In this document: piece after piece, positions 33,206 to 45,492 of the stretch | Position numbering within the stretch: position 1 is the stretch's first letter | Layout of the letters: each line of letters opens with the position of its first letter | Assembly (NCBI GenBank): GCA_002104935.1 | Contig: MCGT01000014.1 | Coordinates: 1-64,000, forward strand | Direction of reading: 5' to 3' | DNA: 64,000 bases | Source: Hesseltinella vesiculosa | Lineage: Eukaryota > Mucoromycota > Mucoromycetes > Mucorales > Cunninghamellaceae | The notes under the pieces: model-generated | The model's input: the letters and a program-made list of their open reading frames with translations, nothing else | The model's database searches: none | What the model was told of the DNA's origin: nothing | Program-made: the position numbers and the translations under genes

Positions 33206-36079
33206 ATGACCACTTCCAGATATGAAGAATCAGTCAAAGATCTAGGCTCTCTGGATATTGAAAAAAGGCTCAATGCTTTACGATTTATCAAAAATTCAGT
33301 TATTGGCAACAAAACCAAAAAGGATCTCTATATTCATTTGGGTGTAGTGCAAAGGTAAAATAAGTGATTGACGATGAGAAAGCGACGATTGTGGTTTTCA
33401 ACGCGTGTCTTTGCTATTGTTATGCTACAGATTAGTCGACTTTTTACAAGCTCCTGATACTACCGAAAACTATGCTATGAAAATCCAAACTGTCACGATC
33501 TTGGGAAGCATTGCTTATGGTAGGAGACCAAGAAGAAGAAAAAAAGAACCGAGAATTAAACATCTTTCTTTTTTTTTCCACGCATATAGGCAAAGACAAC
33601 AATGTGGCCACTGTTATACAAGCAGGTGTGGTTCGTCCATTGCTCAATGTGCTAGCGTTGCCTCCCGATCAACCTGTGCTGGAGGCCATTCAAGAAAAAC
33701 GGAAACTTCTTGAAGCTGCCGCCCGCGCTCTCAAAGCCATCTTTTCCAGCTCCAGCACATGCAAGGAGGACATATTCCAGGTAAGGCAAAAGCCAAAATT
33801 GTGCGTACCAACTGACATCGTTCTCACGCGTTTATTCCGGAGTTAGGGCAAGCACATCAAGGATATTGTGGTATTGATGGACGCAGCCGCCAGCTATTTG
33901 ACGCATGAAGCCACAGACAACGTTTCCACCGACGGCCTATCCCTGGGCATGATCTCTGAATTCCTGGCTACCATGATTGCAAAGTGCTGCGACACTCAAG
34001 AGCAGCAAATGCAGCTTGCCTCCGCTGGCGTCATCCAACCTCTGATCAACCTGCTGCATTCAGGCTATATCAAGGTCAGGCTGCCCCAATGGGATAGCGA
34101 CGGAGACTGACATGTTCTTGTATTAGGCTCAGCAAGCTGCTCTGGATGCTTTGTCCACACTGGGTCGCGAAAATAGTGAACTTGCAGAAATCATCATTCA
34201 TTCAAAATGTAACTCAAAAAAAAAAAAAGAATAATCATAATCATAACGAAATGGCTGAATGTCTTGTTTCTCCAGCCATCGACACAAACCAATTCACCAC
34301 CGTCACCATGATCGAATTTGTTAAGAACAAATCTGCAAGCATGAGGCTCGTGGCTGCCACCTGGTAATCAAAAAAAAAAAAAAAAAAAGTCTGAGTTTGC
34401 TCACACTCGCACTTTTAGTTTGACCAATCTGTATCGTTCAGGCGTGTTTTCCGAACCATTCAACGAAATTGTATTGACTGTCCTGCCGGCTTTGGTAAAA
34501 CTGATGAAGGAAGATGTCGACAATGTACAGGAACAGGCGCCTTTGGTGCTGGCCGACCTGATCAAGGACAGTGATGACATGCAAAAAGCTGCCTACGACG
34601 CCGACACCATTCCGCAGCTGGCCGAACTACTGATTAGCGTCTCCACCAAGCCAACTGAAAAGGATGATCCAATGGGGATCCCTGGCACTGGCAGCCTGGC
34701 CAAGCACAAGGAATCTGTCAAAGAGGTAATAGAAAGAGAAAAGACAGAGATGAAAATGCTCATCAGATGTTGCATGCCCTTTGTAGAATTGCTTGATTGC
34801 TTTGGCCGCGGCTACATTGTTGAAAGAAGAATGCCGATCACAGGCTATTGAGCATAAAATCCTGCCGCATGTCGTCGCCGCTTTACAGGACGAACAACCC
34901 CGCGTCCGACTAGCTGCCTGCCAATGTATCAAATCCTTATCCCGAAGCGTGGCCAATCTTCGCACAAGCCTGGTCGACCATGGTGTAGCAACGCCTCTGA
35001 TCAAGGTGAGCGCCAACAAATCGACAATGACAGCAAAATCCTGACTTTTTTACCCTGTTAGTTGCTTCAAGATGAATCTGTCCTTGTACAGTCGGCAGCA
35101 TGTGCTGCGCTTTGCAACCTGGTTCTGGATTTCTCACCCATGAAAAAGGTAAGCCTCTTGGGATGCATGCACAACACCCAAGCTTGCGCTTTCCTCATTT
35201 TTATCTTTCGTTAGACGGTGATCGAAGCCGGGGCGATGAACAAGTTTATTGAATACGCTCGATCGCAAGATGCTCGACTACAGCTGAATGGCATGTGGGC
35301 GATCAAGAGTATGGTGTACAAGGCCGATCTGGCGCTGAAAAAATCCGTGATGGACAGCTTAACCTTTGAGGGCTTGCTGGGGCTGCTGCAGGAATCACAA
35401 ACGGACGTGCAAGAGCAAGCACTGGAGACGACGCGCAACTTGGTCTGTGGTCAGTTGGACGACGTCAAATACGTGATCGAAGGTGTCGGCAAGGATGAAC
35501 TGCTGGATATCCTCGAGTCGAAATTGCATGTCACCTCTGGTATGGGCATCACAAACGAAGAGGAACCCAAGCCCAAAGTAAGAAAGATATCACAAAATAA
35601 GCCGCAGGGATTTAGTGTTATGTTTCTCATGTCCTAGTTGGTGGAGGCCGCCTTGTATGTGGTGGTGAATATGTGCAGTGTGCCCTCGGCTGAGCCCAAG
35701 GACCTCATCATGTCTCGCCCTAATATCCTCAACAGCGTCATTCACCACTTGGTAAGTCATCGAAAGTAGCCCAGCCGTGGCCTGACTCCCTTTCTTTAGT
35801 CCAATGATAAGGAAGACATTCGTTTGGCGTCCACTTGGTGCATTATCAACTTGACCTATGGCGAAGTCGAAGATAACGATCCATGTAACAAAAAAAAAAC
35901 ACGTTGTGGACCGCTTTGAGCTAATGTATTTCTCTTTAGCGGCCATGACGCGGCTGCAACGGTTGCGCGAGCTTGGCGTAGAACAGAAATTACGCGCCAT
36001 GGAAAAAGACACAAACCTGGATGTGCGAAATCGGGTTGGCACAGCTCTGAACCACTTCAAGACCGTCGTTGACGTTTAA
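33206..36079 (+). CDS. VID28: Armadillo-repeat protein ARMC8/Vid28 (GID ubiquitin ligase)
   Basis: Thirteen exons: 33206-33354, 33431-33519, 33590-33780, 33847-34074, 34127-34208, 34276-34363, 34419-34725, 34787-35005, 35062-35148, 35215-35577, 35638-35751, 35800-35884 and 35940-36079. They give 713 residues, close to human ARMC8. Armadillo repeats run end to end, for example NVATVIQAGVVRPLLNVL, MQLASAGVIQPLINLL, AAQQAALDALSTLGRE, RLQLNGMWAIKSMVYKADL and IRLASTWCIINLTYG. Family knowledge: ARMC8/Gid5 holds substrate receptors in the GID/CTLH E3 complex that degrades gluconeogenic enzymes. Several introns fall at repeat boundaries. Confidence 0.92.
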
Positions 36080-36235
36080 TTTTCTATACTCTTCCTGCCT
36101 ATGATATCCCCCATTTCATTCTCCTCGATCTCATGTAAAGAACTTTTTTTTTTAAAAAAAAGCAGTGTTTATTCTTGCTATTTTTTTTTTCTTTGTGTAC
36201 ACACGTGGGTATTCGAGAGTTGGAGAACAGAAGAT

Positions 36236-37142
36236 CTAACCGCAAAGAGAGTTGTCCGACTTTGCATTAAGAATCAAGGCCACAATCAGCCCATAGAGCC
36301 CAAGAACTTCAGCAAAGATAAGAATCAAAACCATGGTAACAAACAAACGACTTTCGCGTGCATAACCTCGGACACACTAATTAAAAAAAAAAAAAAAAAA
36401 AAGGTGAGCATTCTGCCGAGACAATAATAAAATTAGAAAATGAATCTTACATAGTCGCCTACAATCCCAATTGCATAACCAGCGGCCAGACCACCCATGC
36501 CAACGGACAAACCTGCGGCCAAGGCGACAAACCCACTAGGATATAAAAAGACGAGTATGAGAAGCAGGCCCTTGTGTCATCGACCCAAGGTGTGTTAACA
36601 GTGCTTACGAGAAGAGCGAGTAGCCTGCTGTAGGAGACACTAGATAGCAAAAAAAAAAAAAAAACGTTGGCCTTGGCAGCGAGTCAATTAAACCAGTGTC
36701 TTACATTGACCAGACAATAAAACAGCCACCACAAGACCGTACACGGCAATAATACCACTCATCACAACAGGAATCAAGGACTAAAAACAAAATGGTTGAG
36801 CACGACGACGACTTGCGACAAACAAGGGGCGAGACGCTTTACCTTCATGACCAGTTCAGGGCGAAAAGGGCCAATACCAGCAATACCAATGCCAGCCTTA
36901 TACGTACCGTATGCTGCACCTAAAGCTAATCATCAAGTCAAAGAATCTCATCAGGATGATGCGCAAGGTGTTGAGTTAAAAAATATATGTCTTACTGCTG
37001 AACGCCATCTGTTGAAAACGTAAACAAAAATAAATGTGAATTCTACAGCAGTGCTTATAAAAGTAGACCTTACAGCTGAAAACACACCAGCAAAACCAAA
37101 GAAGGTCCCATATATAGGACAGTATTCGGCAGCAACGTCCAT
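36236..37142 (-). CDS. VMA3: V-type ATPase proteolipid subunit c
   Basis: Seven minus-strand exons: 37142-37074, 37008-36996, 36925-36843, 36780-36705, 36639-36609, 36535-36451 and 36376-36236. They encode 165 residues with four transmembrane helices. Hallmarks are [67 protein letters not shown] and the proton-carrying glutamate in [17 protein letters not shown]. It forms the rotor ring of the vacuolar proton pump. Exon 2 is a 13-nt microexon (reading MAFS) and exon 5 is 31 nt. The extra tail KSDNSLCG extends past the usual end. Paralogue Vma11 is possible; order and length favour Vma3. Confidence 0.93.
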
Positions 37143-37558
37143 GTTGAATGAATATGAAAAAGTCAAAAAAAAAAAAAAAGAGAGGGATGTCGAAACGAAG
37201 AAGGGGAGCTGGAAGGATCGTTCGTTTTTCTGTTGATTTGGACAACCCGCCCAACCGATATCGGAGTATAAATTATGGTTTCTCGCTTTGCAACCGTCAA
37301 ATTGGCGAGTGGTGAGGGCGACAAAATGAGACTTGCAATGGAGTGACAACAACGCTACCTGAAAAAAAAACGTGCAAAAAAAAAAATCACAAGGAGGCAT
37401 AAGTAAACTTTGGTGGTCTATGCCAACCTCTGTTTCTCTCCAACGGCTGTCATCATGGGCTTTTTTTTCGCAGGGTTGAGGCACCTCAATTAAATAGCAG
37501 CGGGCGGCTTTTTCATCCTTTTTTTTTTTTTTTTCCTTCGCTTGAAACGCTGTTGAAC

Positions 37559-39074
37559 ATGAGCTTCCTCGTGACTCAACCACTGGCATGGTTATCAGGG
37601 ATGCCTGAACCTTCGATTAGACTGCTGGTTACTGTTGGCTTGTCCTATGGGTCGGCTCACCTATACAATAAAAAATACGTGTTCCATCCAAAAGATGTGG
37701 ATGCGAACCACAGCACGGCCTACGATCGCAACAAGTTTATTCTCGTCTCGGGCCTGCTCCTGTCCTGGTTCTACAATGGCTACAGCATGGTGCATTCATT
37801 GGCAACGGTGGCAGTCAGCTATACGATTCTATGGTTTGGTGTGCAAACGGGTCAACGATCGAATGCATGTATGGCGGTGTGGATCTTCAACGCATTGTAC
37901 TTGCTCTCTGGCTACTTCTTTGCTCCTGCTGACAGCTACGATATTTCCTGGACGATGCCACAATGTATTCTATGCCTGCGCTTAATGGGCCTGGCCTTTG
38001 ATGTATCTGATGGTGGCACGATCACCACGTACAATAGTAACCAAACCTATCCCTTGTCCTTTGGTGTCGACACGCCTTTGCCAGCGCTGCCCAGCTGGGA
38101 TCAGGTCGCAGCCTACTGCTACTTCCCCTCTGCCTTTTTGGTGGGTCCTCAATTCTCCTTCTCGCTCTACAGCCGCTGGCTGGCCGACCCTCAGCTGCAA
38201 GACAAACCCATGACGAACTGGGAAGAAACCCGCAAAGCCCAGTCGGCTGCCATGGTCAAGTGTTTGCTTTTGGCGTTTATGTACATGTTTTTGCAACTGA
38301 CCATCGGCAACCAATACCCCACCTCGTATTTATTGACCGATGCCTACATGCAACAATCCTTCCTTAAGCGTTGCTTCATGTTTCTTGTCTGTGGCAAATT
38401 TGTGTTTGTCAAGTACATCAGCGTTTGGCTCTTGAACGAAGGTAACTCGTGACAACGGAGATAATAGCCAGAGGCTCACTGTTTTCTGGTTAGGCGCATG
38501 TATCTCTTTTGGCATTGCTTATGACGGTGAAGACGAGCAAGGCATTGCCAAGTTTGATGGCCTGTCCAACATTTTGCCCTGGACGTTTGAAACAGCGACA
38601 TCGATTGGCCAGGTGATTGATAGTTTCAATGTGAACACGAACCTGTGGTGCAAGTACTACGTGTTCAAGCGCATGAAGTGGGCTGGAAGCAAGGACATGT
38701 CACGAGCTGCCGCCTTGCTGTTTTTGGCTACCTGGCACGGGTTTTGCTCCATGTATTATGTGGTCTTCTTCTGGGAATTCATCTGTGTGCTGAGCGAACA
38801 AACCTTGCAACGCCGTACCAAGCAATTCTATGCAACCTATGTTCGAGGCAATGAGCTGCACAGCTTGATCTGGAACATCGGCTCCTACTTGGTATGCTCG
38901 GCCACGCTTTATTATGCGGTGGTTGGCTTTGATCTCCTCACACTGCATCGATCCTGGGTGGCCTACAAGAGTGTCTATTTCATCGGCCACATCCTCACTT
39001 TGCTGGTGCTTGCTTCTGATCAACATTTACACTCACCAGCCTCGTCTTCTCTCGCCGGCAAGAAAAAACATTAA
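37559..39074 (+). CDS. ALE1: Lysophospholipid acyltransferase, MBOAT family (ALE1/LPT1)
   Basis: Exons 37559-38441 and 38494-39074 encode 487 residues with about eight to ten hydrophobic segments. MBOAT hallmarks: MPQCILCLRLMGLAFDVSDG, YCYFPSAFLVGPQFSF, the FNVNTNLWCKYYVFKRMKW region and the active-site histidine in FLATWHGFCSMYY. This matches Ale1/LPCAT3-type enzymes, which reacylate lysophosphatidic acid and lyso-PC/PE in the Lands cycle. The C-terminus KKKH fits a dilysine ER-retrieval signal. The divergent VMA3 gene lies about 420 bp away. Confidence 0.93.
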
Positions 39075-39289
39075 TTTATTTATTTTATGGGTTTATTTAT
39101 ATCTAGACATTTTAATGAAAGAAAAAAGTGGTGAGGATTTTTTGAAATTATTTTATTTTTAGGCGGTCATTGAAAAAAGAGAGCGAGGGGGGAGGGTGAT
39201 TAAAGAGTAGGCAGAAAAAAAAATCCAGGAATCAGGGTTGGGTGGATGATAATAAAAAAAAAAAAAAGAAAAGTCAAGGCGTCGACGCT

Positions 39290-41263
39290 CTACTTGTTGA
39301 AAGAGAAGCCTTTCTTCTTTGACTTTTCAGGCGTCATGGGCCGGCCGGATTCCAAGCGTCGACGCTTTTCTTCCAATTCGAGACGCTGTCGATCCAAAGC
39401 TTCCTTCATTTCCTTGTGTCGAGCATACAGCTACAAAAAAAAGGAAAAAGTCAAACCTCTTTTGCAAGCTGCCTAATTTTTTTTCTTACCTCTTCTTCTG
39501 ATTGCTTCAATTTCGCTTCTTTTTCTTGCACCTTGGCTTGGAAGACGGTCTTCATTTCGGCCTCCATCTTGGAAAGTTTTTGTTCGTGGGCCATTCGTTC
39601 TTCTTCCATCTTTTGCACAGGGTTGACTTCCTTGAACACGCTAGGATCCTGTTGGATGCCCATGGCTTGCAATTTCTCGGTGCGGTAGTTTTCATACAGA
39701 ATGTTGTTTGTGAATTCCTTCAGCTCTTCCATATGCGTGCTGGTGGTATGAGAAAAAAGGAGGTCAGATTTTTTTTTTACTTGACGTGAAGGTTCCATTT
39801 TTTTTTTTACCGAATGAGCATTTGACGGAGTTTGACGAAATCACAGTGATCTTCATTGTCGACTTCGATTAGACCCCAAGGGTAGCTACGACCACGGACA
39901 CGGCGTCCATTGATTTCTACCTCTTTGTCGGAGCCGACGACAGCAAAGGGGATCTTGGACATGATTTCCTTGTTTTCGGCCATGGTTTCTTCATCATCGT
40001 ATTCATAAGTAGGAGCTTGATAGATCTGGATCTTGTGGTGTTGGATGTCGGCCAAGATGCGCTGTTTAAAGGCGACAACTTCTTCTTCGGTCAAGGTGTC
40101 AGCCTTGGCAATGACTGGGATCAAGTTGACGCGAGTGTGCAAGCGACGCATGAATTCGATATCTAAAGGCTTCAAGCTAGTGCCAAAAAGAGAGTGAGCT
40201 ATTTGCGTGAAAGTCTTTTTTCTTTCTTTCTTTGCAGTGAGCTGACTTACGCGTGACCAGTGGCCATAATGAAATAAATACAGGCGTGTATGCGGTTGTC
40301 CACCATTTTTCTGCGGTTGACCCGGTTTTCTTGTTCCAGATAAGCATCAAAGCGAGACTCGATGTCGTCCAAAATAGGCTTCCAGCTATTTGCAACAATA
40401 AGCAGGAGTTTGAAAATGGACGTGGTTACCTTTCTTCATTGTTGACAAAGTCACCAAAACCAGGCGTGTCGACGACAGTGAGACGAAGCTTGACGCCATT
40501 TTCTTCAATGTCAGAGGTGATGGATTGGATCTCCACGGTCTGAACGGTTTCGTTTGAAGGCTCGGTGTTTTCTTTGGGGGGATATAATGCTGTGTTGAAC
40601 AGGGTGTTGACCAAGGTAGATTTCCCCAAGCCAGATTCACCTATGGAATAAACCTGTGAGTTTTTTTTTTTTTCTCGTCATTCTTCCCCTTTTTCTTTGC
40701 CAATCACACGCCTGCCCCTTGTTTTTTTGAAGTCTCCTTTGTCCATGACTTGCTGATAATTTTTTTTATCTATTGTAGTATGTGTCTTTTTTTTTTTTTA
40801 CACACTCCCTCTGGGTGTCGTCACTCTTTTTATGCATGGACTCTCCTGACCCCCAAAAAAGTAGCGCACAAAAAAAAACCTCCTTGCCTTTCAACTCTCC
40901 TCTCTTGCACCATTTTTTTTCTCACTTGCTCTGATTCCCCCCCCCAAAAAAAAAAAAACAATGAACCCACGGAACATTTGTTTACATACCTACCACCATG
41001 GCGGTGAATTCAAAGCCTTTCTTGACAGATTTGCGGTGAACTTGATTGGGCAAATTGGCAAAGCCAACATAACCCAATAGTTTCTTTCGCACTACATCAA
41101 TCTAAAGTGGAAAAATGAGTGCTACAGAACAGGTTGGGATAGTATTGTGTCTACATACACTGGAAGCCGTGCCGTTGGCTGATGAATCTACATCAAAAAG
41201 AAGAATGTCAGATCGATCAACTTGGAACAGGCCGGATTGTTTACCATTATCGTTGGACAACAT
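39290..41263 (-). CDS. Septin with C-terminal coiled coil
   Basis: Minus-strand exons 41263-41245, 41187-41159, 41101-40990, 40640-40430, 40385-40251, 40176-39811, 39739-39490 and 39430-39290 give 420 residues. The polybasic region ([20 protein letters not shown]) is followed by [15 protein letters not shown] (P-loop), DTPGFGDFV (G3), [10 protein letters not shown] (G4) and the septin unique element [20 protein letters not shown] coiled coil follows ([19 protein letters not shown]). Order and sequence resemble human SEPT7 and fungal Cdc3-like septins. Septins form heteromeric filaments at septa and hyphal necks. The coding start lies on two very small exons (19 and 29 nt), and intron 3 (40641-40989, 349 bp) is unusually long for this window. 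Confidence 0.93.
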
Positions 41264-42035
41264 TCAATTAAGTCAGGTTAAATGAGAAAGTCCTTGTAGA
41301 AAAAGAAAAGAAAAGAGTCAAGAAATAAACGAAAGAAGTAGAGACACACGAAAAAAGGAGAAAAAGAAAAAGCTTCCTTTTTTTATCGCCTCCTCTTTTT
41401 TCATGCTTTTCCCCTTGATACACGCCCACCCTGTGTATTTTTAAATCTCCGACTCAGGTACAAACTCTTTTTTCTCGTTCTCTTGCTCATCTTGATCTTT
41501 TCTATTTCTTTTCCATTGATTCGTATAGGATATCAAGACATAGGAGGGTGGATTTGTTAAAGAACAAGAAAAAAAAAAAAAGATTTCAGATTGAACGAAA
41601 GAGTGAGAGGAGTGTGAAAAAAAAAACTCCCGAGCTTGAACAATGATGTCCCTGATCTGATTGGGGCCCCACTTTTAGCCCTTCCTATTGAAGATTGTCT
41701 TTCTTTGGGTCATTCTATTGGTGGATGGATTGGAGTAAAAATAAAATAGCTAGCGTGGTGCCAAGATACAAAGGTGCGCCGTGAGCTCTAGGAACGAGGG
41801 ACTTTTTGTGATCTGGACAACATGTTGGGGTGTCAAATTTGGGAATGTCGACTTGATTGGTGAAACATACATGTTGAAAATTCAACAAAAATGGAAACTT
41901 GCGGGTGGCAAAATAATGAAAACGGCGCATGTTCCCAGATCATAAAAAAGCTTGTTTTTTTCGTTTCTTCGTTTTCTTTCTTCTTCGATTTTTGGTTATC
42001 CAACTTTTTTATTTTATACCCTCTTTCTTCATTCA
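41264..42035. other. Divergent promoter region, septin and small ORF
   Basis: No other ORF supported. AT-rich; a TATA-like TTTTATACC lies about 20 bp before the ATG at 42036. Confidence 0.45.
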
Positions 42036-42290
42036 ATGTCTATTTACGACGATTTACCCATGTTGGAATCGTGGTATTGTCATTCCACCACCACCTGCCC
42101 CGACCTTGTGCTGGAACCAGTCAAACGATGCCATCACAATCGAAACGTTTCCTTTGCAAGCGATCCACCCGAGGTTCATTATGTTTACCCACCTCCTCTG
42201 CCTTCTTGCATGCCTATCTCGGACAAACAACCCGTCAAGTCTAGACTGAAGCGTTACGCTACCAAGCTTGCTCTGCGTTCCACATCATAA
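42036..42290 (+). CDS. Small hypothetical protein, 84 aa
   Basis: Single-exon ORF starting MSIYDDLPMLESWY. A central motif NVSFASDPPEVHYVYPPP is followed by a basic tail (KSRLKRYATKLALRS). The motif looks like a short conserved docking segment within a disordered protein, but I cannot name a family. Upstream is a TATA-like and C/T-rich leader as for other genes here; codon usage is similar to neighbours. Confidence 0.6.
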   Translation: MSIYDDLPMLESWYCHSTTTCPDLVLEPVKRCHHNRNVSFASDPPEVHYVYPPPLPSCMPISDKQPVKSRLKRYATKLALRSTS

Positions 42291-42529
42291 TCTCTCCTGA
42301 CGCTGCTCCATCTCCTTTCATCCTTGTGCCATTCTCTGTATTAATTTCTTCCTAATGATATACCTACCCCAACCTTTCCTAATCTTTTTTTTACATTTTA
42401 ATATTCCCCTTGAGAAAAACCTTACATCTTTCCCCTCCAAACTTTGATCCAAAGTAAAACGTAAAATGAGCCTTTTTTTTTTACTTATTTGAATCTCCGA
42501 GAGCGGGCACACTGACAGAAAAAAAGTTT

Positions 42530-43970
42530 CTACCGAGTACGTTTCCTTTTTTTATTCAACGTTGCATGATCCAGTTTGTCTTCAAATGACTTGAGCTCAG
42601 CGGAAAATAAGACCTTGAGAAATAAAAGGAGGCAGCGTGAGAGGTCTGTGTGCTATTTTTTCATCACTTACAGAATGTGCCCATCCACTAAAAGGTCCAA
42701 ACACGTTGCGAAAATGATCTGCAATATCCTTGTACAGAGCAGGTGACAATGTCTTGCTGGTAGCTTTTTTGGAAAAGCCATATTCCCTTGCAGCTATCTG
42801 CCAAACATGGGTATCCACTGGGATCGTTTCTGCGTGGTCCATTGACATCAAACACTATCAAAAAAAAATAGATAAAAATAAAAAAGCTTGGCATCCTGCT
42901 CTATTTTTTTTTTTCTTTCTTACAATGCAGTCTGCAACTTTCGGCCCTAAAAATCAAAAAAAGGTTAGCTCTTTGCTTCTGCTGTCATCTGCCGTGTGAC
43001 CACTTCCTTGGTGTCGACCCAAATGCCGTGATCTCACTTTTTGCTTACCGACACCAGCCAGCGTCATCAGTGCAGTCTTGGTTGCTTCATATTCCTGTTG
43101 CCGTAGTGATAAAAGCCAATCGGGTGCATGATCGTGTTTCAATGTTTGCGCAGTTTGATGGATATATTTTGCCCGATAGCCAAAGCCTAGCTCCCGCAGC
43201 CGGCCTTCCACACCTGTTGCTAAGCTGTCCAGCGTCGGGAAGCCATAATAATCCTCATCCTCCAGCGTCGCAATCTTGGTGCCATATTCGATACAAAGTT
43301 TATCCACCTATACCAAAGAGTAAGCCCCTGCTCTCTCTTTTTTTTTTTTTTGACCCAAATTAAAAAAAAAAAACATACCATTTGTGAGATACGGGTGATA
43401 TTGTTGTTGGATGAGCAAATGAAACAGATCAAGTTTTCCCAAGGATCCTGACGTAGGATCCGAATCCCCGGAAACGCTAGAGCTTTGGAGTTGAAGTGGT
43501 GATCCGCCTTGGCCCAACGCTGGTATTCCGTTTCCAAGCACACGAGATCCAATTGAAAGTAATCATACAAAGCTGTCTTGATGGGCCCAGTCGTATGCGG
43601 GTTTTTAGCCTCGGCTGGTGTCACTCCATAATACACGGTGTGGGCTGTTATCCGTGAAAAGAAAAAAAAGGTGAATGACAAACAAATGCGTTCTTTTTTA
43701 TCATCGATGCTCGCAGCTTACGATCTTCCTTCAACACAAACAATTGACCTTGCATTGCGCAAGCCCTAATAGATCATTTTTTTAAAAAAAAAAAAAATGA
43801 GCGATGGCGATCTTGCCTGCCCCTCCTCAGCTTTACCAGTGGCGTTCCTTGACTTGCTTCCAGCGAAAGCTTTGCCCACAGCGCAAGGTATCCAGTCGTA
43901 ACTCCTTGGGTGCCACCTTGAGATCAATCCATGCCAATTGCGAAAGCTGCATCTGCGGAACCCTGACCAT
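42530..43970 (-). CDS. OGG1: 8-oxoguanine DNA glycosylase OGG1
   Basis: Minus-strand exons 43970-43837, 43765-43722, 43644-43379, 43307-43049, 42946-42924, 42854-42672 and 42613-42530 encode 330 residues. Hallmarks: [38 protein letters not shown]-like [21 protein letters not shown], and the helix-hairpin-helix [18 protein letters not shown] with catalytic Lys at about 237. The catalytic Asp is in [13 protein letters not shown] (about 256). It excises 8-oxoG opposite C and nicks the strand. The catalytic lysine lies on a 23-nt microexon. The C-terminus KKRKRTR is a likely nuclear localisation signal. Confidence 0.95.
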
Positions 43971-44697
43971 GGCTTGCAAAAAAAAGTAAAAGGTGTGCTG
44001 GCGCAAAAGAAGAAAAAAATGGCACCGCTTTCAAAACCCCGTACCCGCCTGTTTGTCGCCGGCTGGGACGAGACAGCGCAGCCATGACCCCCTTGTTAAG
44101 TTCAACATAGATCAACGATGGTGCCTTGGGCTCTCAGCACTGTTTGCTTCTATTCATGATTTGCCTCCTTGCTCAGACCTGCTCAGTGCTGAAATTGCGC
44201 CCATGCGTTTTTTTTCTCCCACCGCCGTTTGCATCTTCAATCTCTTCTCGGAACATACGTCGACAACCAAGCAGAACGAATGTCAGCCAAGCTCTCAGGA
44301 GGTACTGCACAAGCGAGAATGGCCGCTTCCCACGGACCATGGCTCTCGATTCATCTTCCAGAAGGATTATCCTGCCACCTACCGCACTTTTGCTACGAGA
44401 TTGGTCCAGCTCTGTCACTACTGCCTTGCCAGCATTTGCTCTTGGAATTTAGTTCTGGATCATTCCTCGTGACCTTGGCATCACTAGCTTGAAACTTTCA
44501 TCAAGAGCGTAATACATTTGAGCGAGAGAAAGGGCTTTTGAGCCTTGCCTTTTTTGATCAGGCAGAAACCCTTCGGGGTTGATTTTTTTCTTCGGACCCA
44601 GATGGTGTCCTGCAGATTTTTTTATTCTTACAATAGAGAGGGAGAAAGATAAGAAAAGAAAGTGTCAGATTTGAAGGGATGCAGAGGAGCGTATGTC
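43971..44697. other. Intergenic: OGG1 promoter and 3' flank of secreted protein gene
   Basis: Overlapping plus-strand ORFs (43993-44472, 44229-44492) exist in three frames but show no family similarity and no splice logic. Not annotated as genes. Confidence 0.4.
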
Positions 44698-45492
44698 TTA
44701 GTTTGACGAGGAAGAGGCGCTTTTGCTGGAGGAGGGCTTAAGGGACCAGAGCAAGTTGCTGTCTTGGGTGTCAATCTTGCACACAGTCAAGGTGGTGCCA
44801 CCGCTGATGGTTTTTTGCGAAATGCAGCGAGGATCCATGTCATACAAATGAGAAGCGGATACAATCTTGTATTGGCCACGCACCTTTTGGTCGGGAACGG
44901 CTAACCATAATTGTTTAGGTGGGTAAATCTTTTGGTAACCACCAGTGCTCTTGGGCATCGAGCCATCAATTTCACATTGCCACATCTAAAAGAAAATCTG
45001 GTCAGGTTCATTGTTGTTTAAAAAAAAAAAGACCCTTATTTCTTCTTGTCATTTTTCTTACCACAGCGGCATCAGGATAACCGCCATTGGTCGAGGAATC
45101 ACCAACGGTCTAAAAAAAAGGAGTGCTGGTAATAAGCAACGTGCCAAACTTGGAAAAGAGAGCTAGCTTTTTCTTACCCAGCGAGTGGAAATACACTTTT
45201 CAAGGTTGGCCTGGTTGCTGATGTGAAGCGAGAAGAACTTGGTGCTCTTGTGCTGACGAAGCTCCCACACAGAGCTTTGGGCAGTAGAAGCTTGCAACAG
45301 GTTGTTAGGGTCCAGCATGGCCAACACGCCGTTGCCACCGGTAGGCGCGATTTCATAAAAACCTTCAGCCAACTTGACACCACTGGTGTACAAGGCGGTA
45401 CCGTCTTGCTTGGCAGTAGGGCTAGTGCCACCTTGGGCTGACAAACCAGCGATCATGGAGCTGGCAATGAGAAACACAGTAGAGAAACGCAT
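44698..45492 (-). CDS. Secreted protein, possible ricin-B-type beta-trefoil
   Basis: Minus-strand exons 45492-45178, 45109-45062 and 44985-44698 give 216 residues. The N-terminus MRFSTVFLIASSMIAGLSAQ is a clear signal peptide. The mature part holds repeats of the form SSVWELRQH, VMWQCEID and NLLWSLKPS, which resemble the QxW-type segments of beta-trefoil lectin domains, with paired cysteines (KCIST, RCISQ, VCKID). A carbohydrate-binding role outside the cell is only inference; no catalytic or toxin chain is present. The tail is a Ser-rich SSSKSASSSSN. A Mucoromycota-specific secreted protein is an alternative. Confidence 0.7.

Noticed and set aside
43993..44492. Plus-strand gene upstream of OGG1
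   Set aside because: Three overlapping frames, none with family similarity or usable splice phases.
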